Part shown: positions 23,834-32,228 of the stretch, piece by piece
Layout of the letters: each line of letters starts with the position of its first letter
Position numbering within the stretch: position 1 is the first letter of the stretch
Assembly (NCBI RefSeq): GCF_018327705.1
Contig: NZ_BNEM01000002.1
Location: 62,001-126,000, forward strand
Direction: 5' to 3'
Length of the DNA stretch: 64,000 nt
From: Catellatospora sp. TT07R-123
Lineage (GTDB): Bacteria; Actinomycetota; Actinomycetes; Mycobacteriales; Micromonosporaceae
Made by a program: the position numbers and the translations under genes
Notes under the pieces: generated by a model
Databases searched by the model: none
What the model saw: only the letters and a program-made list of their open reading frames with translations
What the model was told of the DNA's origin: nothing

Positions 23834-25143
23834 TTAGCCGGCCGAAGTTCGGTCGCGGTTCAGGCCGTCGGTGAAGATGTGCTCGGCGACGAAGGCGACC
23901 ACGGCCGCGATCAGCACGACCGGTGCCATGCCGACCGCGTAGCCGCCGAGCAGCAGCAGGACCAGGACGGTGGCGCTGACCGGGGCGGGCAGCGCGGCGA
24001 CCGTGGCTGCGGCCATGCCTGCCGCGAGGCCGCCGATCAGCCCGAGGCCGGGCAGCGGTGCGGCCAGGGCCCCGAGCACGCCGCCGAGGCAGACCGCCGG
24101 GAACACCGGACCGCCGCGCAGCGAACCCAGGGACAGCGCGTAGCCGAGGCCCTTGGTCAGCAGCAGGAGCACCAGCGCCGCCTCGGACCAGTTCTGCGGG
24201 GCGGACGCCACCGCCGCGAGGGTCTGCTGGCCCGAGGAGGCGACGTCGATCGGGTCGCGGCCGGTGAGCAGGGCGTACGCGCAGGCGCAGGCGGCCACGG
24301 CGAGGGCGATCAGTGGGGTGCGGGTCAGCGGCCGGGCGGCGACGTACGGGGCGACCGTGCGGGCCAGGCCCCGGACCCAGCGGACGCCCAGCGCGGCGAC
24401 CAGGGCGATCGGGACGCTCCACAGCAGGTCGGCGGGGTCGGGGCGGATCGTGCCGGGTGCCAGCGGCAGGGTCAGGTGGCTGATGGGAGGCCGGTCCAGG
24501 CGCCCAGGCCGGTGAAGACGACGGCGCCGATACCGGCGGCCATCAGGCACGGCAGGATGACCAGCGACAGGGCGAGGCCGCTGAGCTGCACTATCTCCAT
24601 GAGCATGATGGCGGCGACGACGGGGCTGCCAAAGACGGTCGCGATGGCGGCGGCCGCGCCGGACACTCCGATCACGGCGACGCGGCGCTGGTCCATGCGC
24701 AGACCGCCCGCGATCCAGGCGGCCAGGCCGCTGCCCAGGGCCATCAGCGGGGCCTCGGGGCCGAGGACCGCGCCGAGCGGGAGGCTGGCGAACGCGGCGA
24801 GGACCACGCCGGGCAGTTCGGGTGGTGGGCAGACACCCGCCCCCATCCCCCCGGCGGGGACGTGGCCGCCGTGGCCGGGCAGGGTGTACACGATCGCGCC
24901 GACGGCCAGGCCCGCGACGAGCAGCAGCGGCACCGGCCACCACCAGGGCGTGGCGGTGCCGCCGGTCAGGGCGTGCGGGAGGGTGTCCCAGGCCCAGTGC
25001 TCCAGCTGGTGGACGGCGGCCAGGAAGCCGAACGCGGCCAGCGAGATCGGCACGCCCAGCGCTCCGGCCAGCCCGAGCAGTCGCAGGTAGTCCGGGCGCC
25101 GTACCAGCTCGTCCGGGGTCGGCGCGGTGGCCGTTTGCGCCAT
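23834..25143 (-). pseudogene. ClC-type chloride channel/antiporter with a frameshift
   Basis: The N-terminal half (from ATG at 25143) and the C-terminal half are both ClC-like but are in different frames. N-terminal features: LPLGAVLGPEAPLMALGSGLA (in place of the GxEGP loop). C-terminal: SLGSLRGGPVFPAVCLGGVLG, the GxFxP anion-site motif. The frames meet near 24481-24487, where one additional C on the coding strand in a CCC run would join GAWTGLP to ISHLTLP. As written, the first frame stops about 4 codons later. About ten membrane helices are spread over both halves. It may be a pseudogene or a homopolymer error in the assembly. Confidence 0.7.
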
Positions 25144-25207
25144 ATCGTCACGATACGGGCGTACGGGTCCGGACGGGTGTGATCCGCCACTGCCGCTGCG
25201 ACCTCCC

Positions 25208-26617
25208 ATGAGCCTGGAAAGTTCCTCGGAACCTCGGGCGTCGCCGGGGACTCGCCTGTGCGTGATCCTCCTCCACCTCGCCGCGCTGGGGCGCGGCCTG
25301 ACCGCCATGGCGGGTGCGGCCGTGCTCGGCGGCCCGTGCGCGCTGTGGCTCGACCGCGGCGGCCTGCGGGACCTGGCCGCGCAGCCGTATGTCTCGGCCG
25401 GTCGGCTGACCGGACTGCTCGCCGCGGCGCTGCTGCTGCTCCAGGTGTTCACGATGGCGCGGGTGCCGTGGCTGGAACGCGCCTGGGGGCAGGACCGGCT
25501 GGCGCGCTGGCACCGGCTGACCGGGTTCGCCTCGGTCTGGCTCCTGCTGGCGCACCTGTCGCTGATCAGCGTCGGCTACGCGGCGACGGCGGACGCCGGG
25601 CCGGTGCGCCGGTTCGTGCAGCTGGTGCTGACGTACCCGGGGATGCTGCTGGCGGCGGCCGGGGCCGGGCTGCTGCTGGCGGTGGCGGTGCTGTCGGTGC
25701 GGGCGGCGCGGCGGCGGCTGCGGTACGAGAACTGGCACCTGCTGCACCTGTACGCCTATCTCGGCATCGGCCTGGCGCTGCCGCACCAGCTGTGGAACGG
25801 CACCGAGTTCGTCACCGGCGCCGCCGCGCGCGCCTACTGGTGGACGCTGTACCTGGCGGCGGCCGGTTCGGTGCTGGCGTTCCGGCTGGCGCTGCCGTGG
25901 TGGCGCAGCATGCGGCACCGGCTGCGGGTGGAGCGGGTGGCGCACGAGGCGTCGGACGTGTACTCGGTGTACCTGTCGGGGCGGCGGCTGGACCGGCTGG
26001 CGGCGCGGCCGGGTCAGTTCCTGCTGTGGCGGCTGCGTACGGGTCCTGGCTGGACGCGGGCGCACCCGTTCTCGCTGTCGGAGGCACCCCGGCCGGACCG
26101 GCTGCGGTTCACGTTCCGGTCCGGCGGCGACGACGGGGCGCGGCTGGCCGCGGCGGCGCCGGGCACGGCGGTGCTGGTGGAGGGCCCGTTCGGGACGCTG
26201 ACCGAGTCCCGGCGGCGCGGGCGCGGGGTGCTGCTGCTGGCGGCCGGGATCGGGATCACGCCGATGCGGGCGCTGCTGGAGGGCATGGCCTGCGACGGCG
26301 GCCTGACGCTGATCTACCGGGCGCGCAGCGAGCAGGAGCTCGTGCTGCGGGCCGAGCTGGACGAGATCGCGGCCCGGCGCGGCGCCGAGGTGGTGTACCT
26401 GCCCGGCCCTCCCCCGCCGGACCGGGTGTCGTGGCTGACCGCCGACCTGGCGGCGCGCCGGGCCGATCACGAGGTGCTGGCCGAGCTGGTGCCGGGGCTC
26501 GCGGAGCGGGACGTGTACCTGTGCGGGCCGCCGCCGTGGATGGACGCGGCGCGGTCGGCGCTGCGGTCCGCCGGGGTGCCCGCGCGGCAGATCCACAGCG
26601 AGCGGTTCGGGTGGTGA
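25208..26617 (+). CDS. Membrane ferric reductase-like oxidoreductase (heme membrane domain plus FAD/NAD domains)
   Basis: 469 residues. The first 250 contain about six membrane helices of the ferric reductase-like type with paired histidines (LARWHRLTGFASVWLLLAHLSLIS; ENWHLLHLYAYLGIGLALPHQ). A ferredoxin-reductase module follows: FAD site RAHPFSLSEAP, NAD(P) site GVLLLAAGIGITPMRALLEGM, and the terminal DVYLCGPPPWMDAARSAL. It would pass electrons from cytosolic NAD(P)H through FAD and heme across the membrane. It is followed after 3 bases by an FMN-binding protein and then ApbE, which suggests those receive the electrons. Start at ATG 25208; an upstream in-frame start would run into the divergent ClC gene. 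Confidence 0.88.
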   Translation: MSLESSSEPRASPGTRLCVILLHLAALGRGLTAMAGAAVLGGPCALWLDRGGLRDLAAQPYVSAGRLTGLLAAALLLLQVFTMARVPWLERAWGQDRLARWHRLTGFASVWLLLAHLSLISVGYAATADAGPVRRFVQLVLTYPGMLLAAAGAGLLLAVAVLSVRAARRRLRYENWHLLHLYAYLGIGLALPHQLWNGTEFVTGAAARAYWWTLYLAAAGSVLAFRLALPWWRSMRHRLRVERVAHEASDVYSVYLSGRRLDRLAARPGQFLLWRLRTGPGWTRAHPFSLSEAPRPDRLRFTFRSGGDDGARLAAAAPGTAVLVEGPFGTLTESRRRGRGVLLLAAGIGITPMRALLEGMACDGGLTLIYRARSEQELVLRAELDEIAARRGAEVVYLPGPPPPDRVSWLTADLAARRADHEVLAELVPGLAERDVYLCGPPPWMDAARSALRSAGVPARQIHSERFGW

Positions 26618-26620
26618 GCC

Positions 26621-27073
26621 GTGCGTAAGATCGCGTTCTTCCTGATCGGAACCGTGGCCGGGCTGGTCGCGCTGTTCAGCTACCGGACCAGCCGGGGTGA
26701 GGCGCTGCCCGCCCCGGCGGCGCCGCACTCCCCCGAGCCGTCGGCGTCGGGTTCCGCAGCGCCCTCGGGTTCGCCGCTGCCGTCGCGGCCGCCGGGTGCG
26801 CGGGACGTGGACGGGCCGGTGATCACGACGGAGTTCGGCACGGTGCAGGTCCGGGCCGTACTGGACGGGAACCGGCTGGTCGACGTCGTCCCGCTGAAGG
26901 TCCACGACATCCACGCCCACTCGCTGGAGCTCAACGAGTACGCGCTGCCGCTGCTGCGGGCGGCGGTGCTGGCCGCGCAGAGTGCCGAGGTGGACACGGT
27001 CACGGGTGCGACGGTCACCAGCCAGGCGTACCTGACGTCGTTGCAGGCGGCGCTGGACGCGGCGGCGAAGTGA
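26621..27073 (+). CDS. Exported FMN-binding domain protein
   Basis: 150 residues. One N-terminal membrane anchor or uncleaved signal (KIAFFLIGTVAGLVALFSY) is followed by a Pro/Ser-rich linker (about 30-60) and an FMN-binding domain. The flavinylation site is DTVTGATVTSQAY; the Thr after GA is expected to carry covalent FMN attached by ApbE. The protein would act on the outer face of the cell membrane as an electron carrier. The start is 3 bases after the reductase stop, and its stop overlaps the apbE start by 4 bases. Confidence 0.9.
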   Translation: MRKIAFFLIGTVAGLVALFSYRTSRGEALPAPAAPHSPEPSASGSAAPSGSPLPSRPPGARDVDGPVITTEFGTVQVRAVLDGNRLVDVVPLKVHDIHAHSLELNEYALPLLRAAVLAAQSAEVDTVTGATVTSQAYLTSLQAALDAAAK

Positions 27074-27840
27074 GCGTGAGCGCCGCGGCGCGGCGGGCCT
27101 GGGTCGAGCAGATCATGGGCCTGCCGGTGAGCGTGCACCTGCGCGGGGACGGGGTGCACGGCGAGGAGGCGGCCCGCGCGGCGGCTCGGGTGTTCGCGCA
27201 CCTGCGGTCGGTGGACCGGCTGCTCAGCCCGTACCGGCCGGACAGCGAGCTGTGCCGGTGGAACCGGGGTGAGCTGCCGCTGGGGCGGTGTGCGGCGGCG
27301 GTGCGGGAGGTGGTGGCGCTGTGCGGGCAGGCGCGGGAGCGTACCGGCGGGTGGTTCGACCCGTGGCGGGTCGGGACGCTGCCGTGCGACCCGACGGGGC
27401 TGGTGAAGGGGTGGGCGGTGCAGGAGGCCGCGGGGCTGCTGGCCGGGTGGGAGTTCTGCCTGAACGCCGGGGGTGACCTGGTGGCGGCCGCCGGGGACGG
27501 GGGTGCGGCGTGGCGGGTCGGGATCGAGGACCCGGCCGACCCGGCGCGGCTGGTCGGGGTGCTGCACACGGCCGCGGGGGCGGTGGCGACGTCGGGGACG
27601 GCGCGGCGCGGGGCGCACCTGGTGGACCCGTACCGGGGCGTGGCCGCGACCGGGGTGGCGAGCGTGACCGTGGTCGGGCCGTCGCTGCTGTGGGCCGACG
27701 TGTACGCCACCGCGGTGGCCGCGTGCGGCACGGACGGGCTGTCGCTGCTGGCCGGGACCGGTTACGAGGGGCTGCTGCTGACGCCGGACGGGGCCCGGCG
27801 GGCCACGCCCGGTTTCCGGTATGCGCCGCTTGTCCGATGA
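27070..27840 (+). CDS. apbE: FAD:protein FMN transferase
   Basis: 256 residues of the ApbE family. Recognisable parts are MGLPVSVHL, RSVDRLLSPYRPDSELCRWNRGE, FDPWRVG, DPTGLVKGWAVQEAA and the FAD-binding LNAGGDLVAAAG; VATSGTARRGAHLVDPYRG and the late WADVYATAVAACG metal-site segment follow. It transfers FMN from FAD onto the Thr of the preceding gene's product. The translational overlap with that gene supports a dedicated pair. No lipoprotein signal is visible, so it may act in the cytoplasm before export or use an unrecognised signal; this is unusual for ApbE. Confidence 0.92.
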   Translation: MSVSAAARRAWVEQIMGLPVSVHLRGDGVHGEEAARAAARVFAHLRSVDRLLSPYRPDSELCRWNRGELPLGRCAAAVREVVALCGQARERTGGWFDPWRVGTLPCDPTGLVKGWAVQEAAGLLAGWEFCLNAGGDLVAAAGDGGAAWRVGIEDPADPARLVGVLHTAAGAVATSGTARRGAHLVDPYRGVAATGVASVTVVGPSLLWADVYATAVAACGTDGLSLLAGTGYEGLLLTPDGARRATPGFRYAPLVR

Positions 27841-27876
27841 CAGAATCGACGGTGTGAGCCCCGCGCGAGCTGAGCC

Positions 27877-29100
27877 GTGTACGAACTGATCGGACTGAGC
27901 GTGGTCCTGATCGCCTGGGCCGTGGTGTCCGGGCGGGCGGCGCGCTACAGCATCACGGTCCCGATCGCGCTGATGCTGGCCGGTCACCTGCTGGCGGGCG
28001 GGTCCGCACCGCTGATCACGATCGACGCGAGCTCGACCGTGTTGCAGCATCCGCTCCAGGCGACGCTGGCGCTGATCCTGTTCGCCGACGGCACCGGGAT
28101 CGCGCTGGGGCGGCTGCGCGGGACCGGGCACCTGCCGCTGCGGCTGCTGCTGATCGCCTTCCCGCTGACGGTGCTGCTGGGATACCTCGCCGGGTCGCTG
28201 CTGTTCCCGGCCGCGAGCGGCTGGGTGATCGCGCTGGTGGCCGCGGCGGTGGCCGCCTCCGACGTGAGCCTGGCCGAGGCGGCGGTGCACGACGAGCGGA
28301 TCCCGCACGACGTGCGGCTGGCGGTGAAGGTCGAGAGCGGGTTCAACGACGGGCTGGCCGCCCCGCTGGTGCTGTTCTTCCTGGGCGGGGCGCTGGCGGC
28401 CGGGCATGAGGAGGGCACGGCGCCGCTGCTGTCGCACACCGTCCGGGAACTGGCGATCGCGCTGGTGGTCGGCGTGGCGGCGGGAGCGGGCGCCGGGCGG
28501 CTGCTGCGGTGGGCGCGCAAGCGGGCGTGGTCGGCGGTGGCGGCCGAGCGGCTGGCGTACGTGGCGGTCGGGGTGCTGGCGTTCGAGGCCGCGCACGCGC
28601 TGCACGGCAACGGGATCGTGGCCGGGTTCGTGGCGGGGCTGGCGGTGCGGGCCGCCGACCGGGACCTGCCCGCCGCGCACGTGCAGACGGTGCACGACGT
28701 GGTGATGCTGCTGTCGGCCGGGGTGTGGTTCGTGTTCGGGTCGATGGTGTGGCAGTCGATGGCCGCCCTGAACTGGCAGGTGGCGGTGTACGCGCTGCTG
28801 AGCCTGACCGTGGTGCGGATGCTGCCGGTGGCGCTGAGCCTGGCCGGATCGCACCGGTCGCGCCGGGAGGTGCTGCTGCTGGGCTGGCTGGGCCCGTGCG
28901 GCCTGCCCAGCGTGATCTTCGCGCTGCTGGCGGTGGAGGAGCTGCGCGGACCGGCGGCCGCGCTGACGGCGGTGCTGATCACGGCGACGGTGCTGCTGAG
29001 CGTGCTGGCGCACGGGCTGTCGGCGGCGCCGATCGCGCAGCGGTGGGAACTCGGCCCGGTCAGGCCAGCAGGGCCGCGAGGGCGAGCAGCACGACGGTGA
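27877..29100 (+). CDS. Cation:proton antiporter (CPA1/NhaP type)
   Basis: 407 residues with about 12 membrane helices. Features of the CPA family are the repeat of gated helices and VAASDVSLAEAAVHDERIPHDVRLAVKVESGFNDGLAAPLVLFFLGG, where SDVSLAEAAV and ESGFNDG carry the ion-binding acidic residues. It would exchange Na+ or K+ for protons. The GTG start (27877) is 36 bases after apbE. Its last 41 bases overlap the end of the convergent YfcC-type gene, which is unusual but leaves both C-termini intact. Confidence 0.85.
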   Translation: MYELIGLSVVLIAWAVVSGRAARYSITVPIALMLAGHLLAGGSAPLITIDASSTVLQHPLQATLALILFADGTGIALGRLRGTGHLPLRLLLIAFPLTVLLGYLAGSLLFPAASGWVIALVAAAVAASDVSLAEAAVHDERIPHDVRLAVKVESGFNDGLAAPLVLFFLGGALAAGHEEGTAPLLSHTVRELAIALVVGVAAGAGAGRLLRWARKRAWSAVAAERLAYVAVGVLAFEAAHALHGNGIVAGFVAGLAVRAADRDLPAAHVQTVHDVVMLLSAGVWFVFGSMVWQSMAALNWQVAVYALLSLTVVRMLPVALSLAGSHRSRREVLLLGWLGPCGLPSVIFALLAVEELRGPAAALTAVLITATVLLSVLAHGLSAAPIAQRWELGPVRPAGPRGRAARR

Positions 29101-30559
29101 CCCCGGCCAGGATCGCCAGCAGCGGCCAAACCCAGCGCAGGTAGCGGCCGTAGGGCACGCGGGCGATGGCCAGGCCGCCCATGACCACGGCCGAGGTGGG
29201 GATGAACAGGTTCATCAGCCCGGACGCGCTCTGGTAGGCGGTGACGACCAGGTCCTGCGGGACGCCGAGGAACGACGCCAGCGGCGCCATGATCGGCATC
29301 GCGACGGTGGCCAGCCCGGACGAGGACGGGATGAGGAACGACAGCGGCAGGAACAGCACGTACATGACGATCGAGAACGCGGCCTTGCCGACGTCGCCCA
29401 GGGCCAGTTCGGCCCAGTGCAGCACGGTGTCGGTGATCTGGCCGTTGTTCATGATGACGGTGATGCCGCGGGCGATGCCGATGATCAGGGCGACGCCGAG
29501 CAGGTCGCGGCCGCCGTCGACGAACGCCTCGGTCAGCGCCGCTTCCCGCATCCGGCCCAGCAGGCCGATCAGGATCGCGAACAGCAGGAACGACGCGGTC
29601 ATCTCCGGGAACCACCACCACAGGGTCGGCAGCGGGATGCCCAGGTCCGACCAGGGGATGACGCCGTACATCATGACGCCGAAGGCGAGCGCGAACACGC
29701 CGAGGATCAGTTTGTGGCGTCCGGTCAGCGCGGCGGTGGACGCCTCGTCGGACAGGTGGAAGTGGGCGTCGTTGTCGGCCTTCATGTCGTACACGGCCGA
29801 GGTGGCGGGGTCGCGTTTGACCCTGTCGGCGTAGCGCAGCACGAACACCGTGCCGACGGCCAGGCACACGATCAGGATCATCAGCCGCAGCAGGAAGCCC
29901 TGGCTGATCGGGATGCCCGCGAACCCGGACGCGATGCCGGTGGCGAACGGGTTGATGGTCGAGCCGAGCACCCCGATGCCGCAGCCCAGCAGCAGCACCG
30001 CCGCGCCGGTGAGGGTGTCGTAGCCCGCGGCGACCATGACCGCGATGACCAGGCTGTAGAAGGCCAGGCTCTCCTCGGCCATGCCGAAGGTGGTGCCGCC
30101 GAGGGCGAACACGGCCATCAGGATCGGGATCATCCAGCGTTCGCGGCCGTGCAGGCGCTGCACCAGGCGGCCGATCCCGGCCTGGATCGCACCCGTGCGC
30201 ATGGTGACGCCGAGGAACCCGCCGATGACGATGATGAACAGCGCGACGTCGATCGCGCCGAACAGCACGCCGGAGTTGTAGTAGCTGATCTTCCCGGCTT
30301 TGTCCTCGATACCGTAGAGGCCGTTGATGGGCGCGGTCAGCGAGTCGACGACGATCCGCTGCGGGCTGGCCGGGACCGAGTGGTAGGTGCCGGGGATCGG
30401 GTTGCCGTCGGCGTCGAGCTCGTAGGCGCCCGCGGGCACCAGCCAGGTCGCGACCGCCATCAGCACGATCAGGGCGAACAGGATGGTGTACGCCGAGGGC
30501 AGGGTGAACCTCCGCCGCCCGCCCGCCGGTGTCGCCGGTTCAGTGCTCTGGGCTGTCAT
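29060..30559 (-). CDS. YfcC family basic amino acid or dicarboxylate transporter (arginine/ornithine antiporter candidate)
   Basis: 499 residues with 12-14 membrane helices. Similarity to YfcC/ArcD2-type proteins is seen in FALGGTTFGMAEESLAFYSLVIAVMVAAGYD, GIGVLGSTINPFATGIASGFAGI and FLPLSFLIPSSSGLATVAMPIMAPLA. Such proteins often accompany arginine deiminase genes and are proposed to exchange arginine for ornithine. The ATG at 30559 follows GGGAGG and lies 20 bases inside the end of the NhaC-type gene. It is the last gene of the arc operon. Confidence 0.82.
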   Translation of the reverse strand: MTAQSTEPATPAGGRRRFTLPSAYTILFALIVLMAVATWLVPAGAYELDADGNPIPGTYHSVPASPQRIVVDSLTAPINGLYGIEDKAGKISYYNSGVLFGAIDVALFIIVIGGFLGVTMRTGAIQAGIGRLVQRLHGRERWMIPILMAVFALGGTTFGMAEESLAFYSLVIAVMVAAGYDTLTGAAVLLLGCGIGVLGSTINPFATGIASGFAGIPISQGFLLRLMILIVCLAVGTVFVLRYADRVKRDPATSAVYDMKADNDAHFHLSDEASTAALTGRHKLILGVFALAFGVMMYGVIPWSDLGIPLPTLWWWFPEMTASFLLFAILIGLLGRMREAALTEAFVDGGRDLLGVALIIGIARGITVIMNNGQITDTVLHWAELALGDVGKAAFSIVMYVLFLPLSFLIPSSSGLATVAMPIMAPLASFLGVPQDLVVTAYQSASGLMNLFIPTSAVVMGGLAIARVPYGRYLRWVWPLLAILAGVTVVLLALAALLA

Positions 30560-32075
30560 CGCCGCCTCCCGCCGGGGCCGGGCCGCCGCCCGCCGCAACC
30601 GGTTCCGGTGCGGCGGTCGGCACCTTGAAGCCGAGGTAGCCGTACGCGACGTCCAGCAGCGGGCTGAGGATGTTGAAGAAGCAGTAGGGCAGGTACGCCA
30701 CCGTCGGGACGCCGAGCACCCCGGAGATGTACGCCCCGCAGGTGTTCCACGGCACCAGCACCGAGGTGACCGTGCCGGAGTCCTCCACCGCCCGCGACAG
30801 CACCTGCGGGGCCAGCCCGCGCCGGGCGAACTCGTCGCGGAACATGCGGCTGGGCAGCACGTCGGCGACGTACTGGTCGCCGGCGATGACGTTGAGGCCC
30901 ACGCCGCTGGCGTTGACGGCCAGGATCAGCGAGCCGCGGCTGCGGGCGCGGGCCACGACCGGGGCCAGCAGCCGCTGGAGGAACCCGGCGTGCTCCATGA
31001 CCGCGGCGAACGACAGCGCGCCCAGGATCAGCCAGACCGTGGTGAGCATGCTGGCCATGCCGCCCCGGGAGAACAGCTGGTCGACCTTCGGGGCGCCGGT
31101 GTTGCTCACGAACCCGGTGGCCATCGCGCTGAACAGGGCCTCCACTCCGGTGGCGACCGGGCCCAGCGACGGGTCGTCCACGAACGCCCGCACCGCGGCG
31201 GGCTGCGTGAACGGGGCGAGCACGCCCGCGAACAGGGCCGAGCCGAGGATCGCCAGGAACGGCGGGTAGCGGCGGGCCGCGAAGTAGACCAGCAGCGCCA
31301 GCGGGAGCAGGCACACCACCGAGACGCGGTAGGCGCCTTCCAGTGCCCGCTCGGCGGCTTCGGTGCTGGCGGCGGTCTCGGGCTGGTTCCGCAGCCCGAT
31401 GATCAGGAACAGGATCAGGCTGATGCCTAGGGCGGGCCCGGCGGTCCAGGCCATGTTGCGGATGTGCATACCGACGGTCAGGCCCCGGCCGACCAGTTGC
31501 GGCACCAGGATGGTGGTCTCCGACAGGGGCGTCATCTTGTCGCCGAAGTACGCCCCGCAGATCACCGCCCCGGCCGCGGCGGCGGTCGACAGGCCCATCA
31601 CGGTGGCCATCCCGACGAACGCGACCCCGAGCGTGCCCGCGGTCGTCCACGAGCTGCCGGTGACCATGCCGACGACGGCGCAGACCAGCGCGGTGGTGAA
31701 GAAGAACCAGGCCGGGTTGACCAGCCTGATGCCGTAGTCGACGACGGTCGGGATGGTCCCGGCCATGTTCCAGGTGCCGATCAGCGCGCCGACCGCGAGC
31801 AGGATGAACACCGCCCCGATGGCCGAGGTGACCCCGCCGACGGCGGCGTCGGCGACCGACGCGACGCTGTGGCCGTTCTTGAACGCGACCAGGCTGGCGA
31901 ACGCGGCGGCCAGCAGCAGCGCGACCTGCAGCGGCCCGTCGGTGGCACCGGTGCCGAACAGGGCGATGGTGGTGACCAGCAGCGCGATCAGGACCACGAC
32001 GGGCGCGAGCGCGTCCAGCATGGTCGGCGGCCGTACGGGACGGTGCGGCAGCGCCGCCTCGGGGCCCTCAGCCAT
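30540..32075 (-). CDS. NhaC-type Na+/H+ antiporter family protein
   Basis: 511 residues, about 12 membrane helices. NhaC features are SSWTTAGTLGVAFVGMATVMG, AAAGAVICGAYFGDKMTPLSETTILVPQLVG, ASGVGLNVIAGDQYVADVLPSRMF and DSGTVTSVLVPWNTCGAYISGVLG. NhaC homologues in amino-acid catabolic operons sometimes carry amino acids instead of Na+; position inside an arc operon makes arginine/ornithine or Na+/H+ exchange both plausible. It overlaps the small membrane protein by 8 bases and the YfcC-type gene by 20. Confidence 0.88.
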   Translation of the reverse strand: MAEGPEAALPHRPVRPPTMLDALAPVVVLIALLVTTIALFGTGATDGPLQVALLLAAAFASLVAFKNGHSVASVADAAVGGVTSAIGAVFILLAVGALIGTWNMAGTIPTVVDYGIRLVNPAWFFFTTALVCAVVGMVTGSSWTTAGTLGVAFVGMATVMGLSTAAAAGAVICGAYFGDKMTPLSETTILVPQLVGRGLTVGMHIRNMAWTAGPALGISLILFLIIGLRNQPETAASTEAAERALEGAYRVSVVCLLPLALLVYFAARRYPPFLAILGSALFAGVLAPFTQPAAVRAFVDDPSLGPVATGVEALFSAMATGFVSNTGAPKVDQLFSRGGMASMLTTVWLILGALSFAAVMEHAGFLQRLLAPVVARARSRGSLILAVNASGVGLNVIAGDQYVADVLPSRMFRDEFARRGLAPQVLSRAVEDSGTVTSVLVPWNTCGAYISGVLGVPTVAYLPYCFFNILSPLLDVAYGYLGFKVPTAAPEPVAAGGGPAPAGGGDDSPEH

Positions 32076-32217
32076 GGTGCGGTTCCGCCGCCGACGACGG
32101 CAGTCGGCCGTCGATCTGCCGGCCGTGGTGGTGGGCGATGCCGCGGGCGTACGCCATCAGCATGAAGATCGCCAGGATCGCGACGATGATCAGCAGCACG
32201 CGGCGGAAGTCGGGCAT
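32068..32217 (-). CDS. 49-residue single-pass membrane protein in the arc operon
   Basis: A short frame starting at ATG 32217 encodes 49 residues: an N-terminal MPDFRR, one membrane helix VLLIIVAILAIFMLMAYA, then a His- and charge-rich tail (GIAHHHGRQ, EPHHG). It starts 11 bases after arcA and overlaps the NhaC-type start by 8 bases, so it fits the operon tightly. The tail's histidines could sense pH or bind metal; that is speculative. No family is recognised. Confidence 0.6.
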   Translation of the reverse strand: MPDFRRVLLIIVAILAIFMLMAYARGIAHHHGRQIDGRLPSSAAEPHHG

Positions 32218-32228
32218 CGCGCGGCCCC

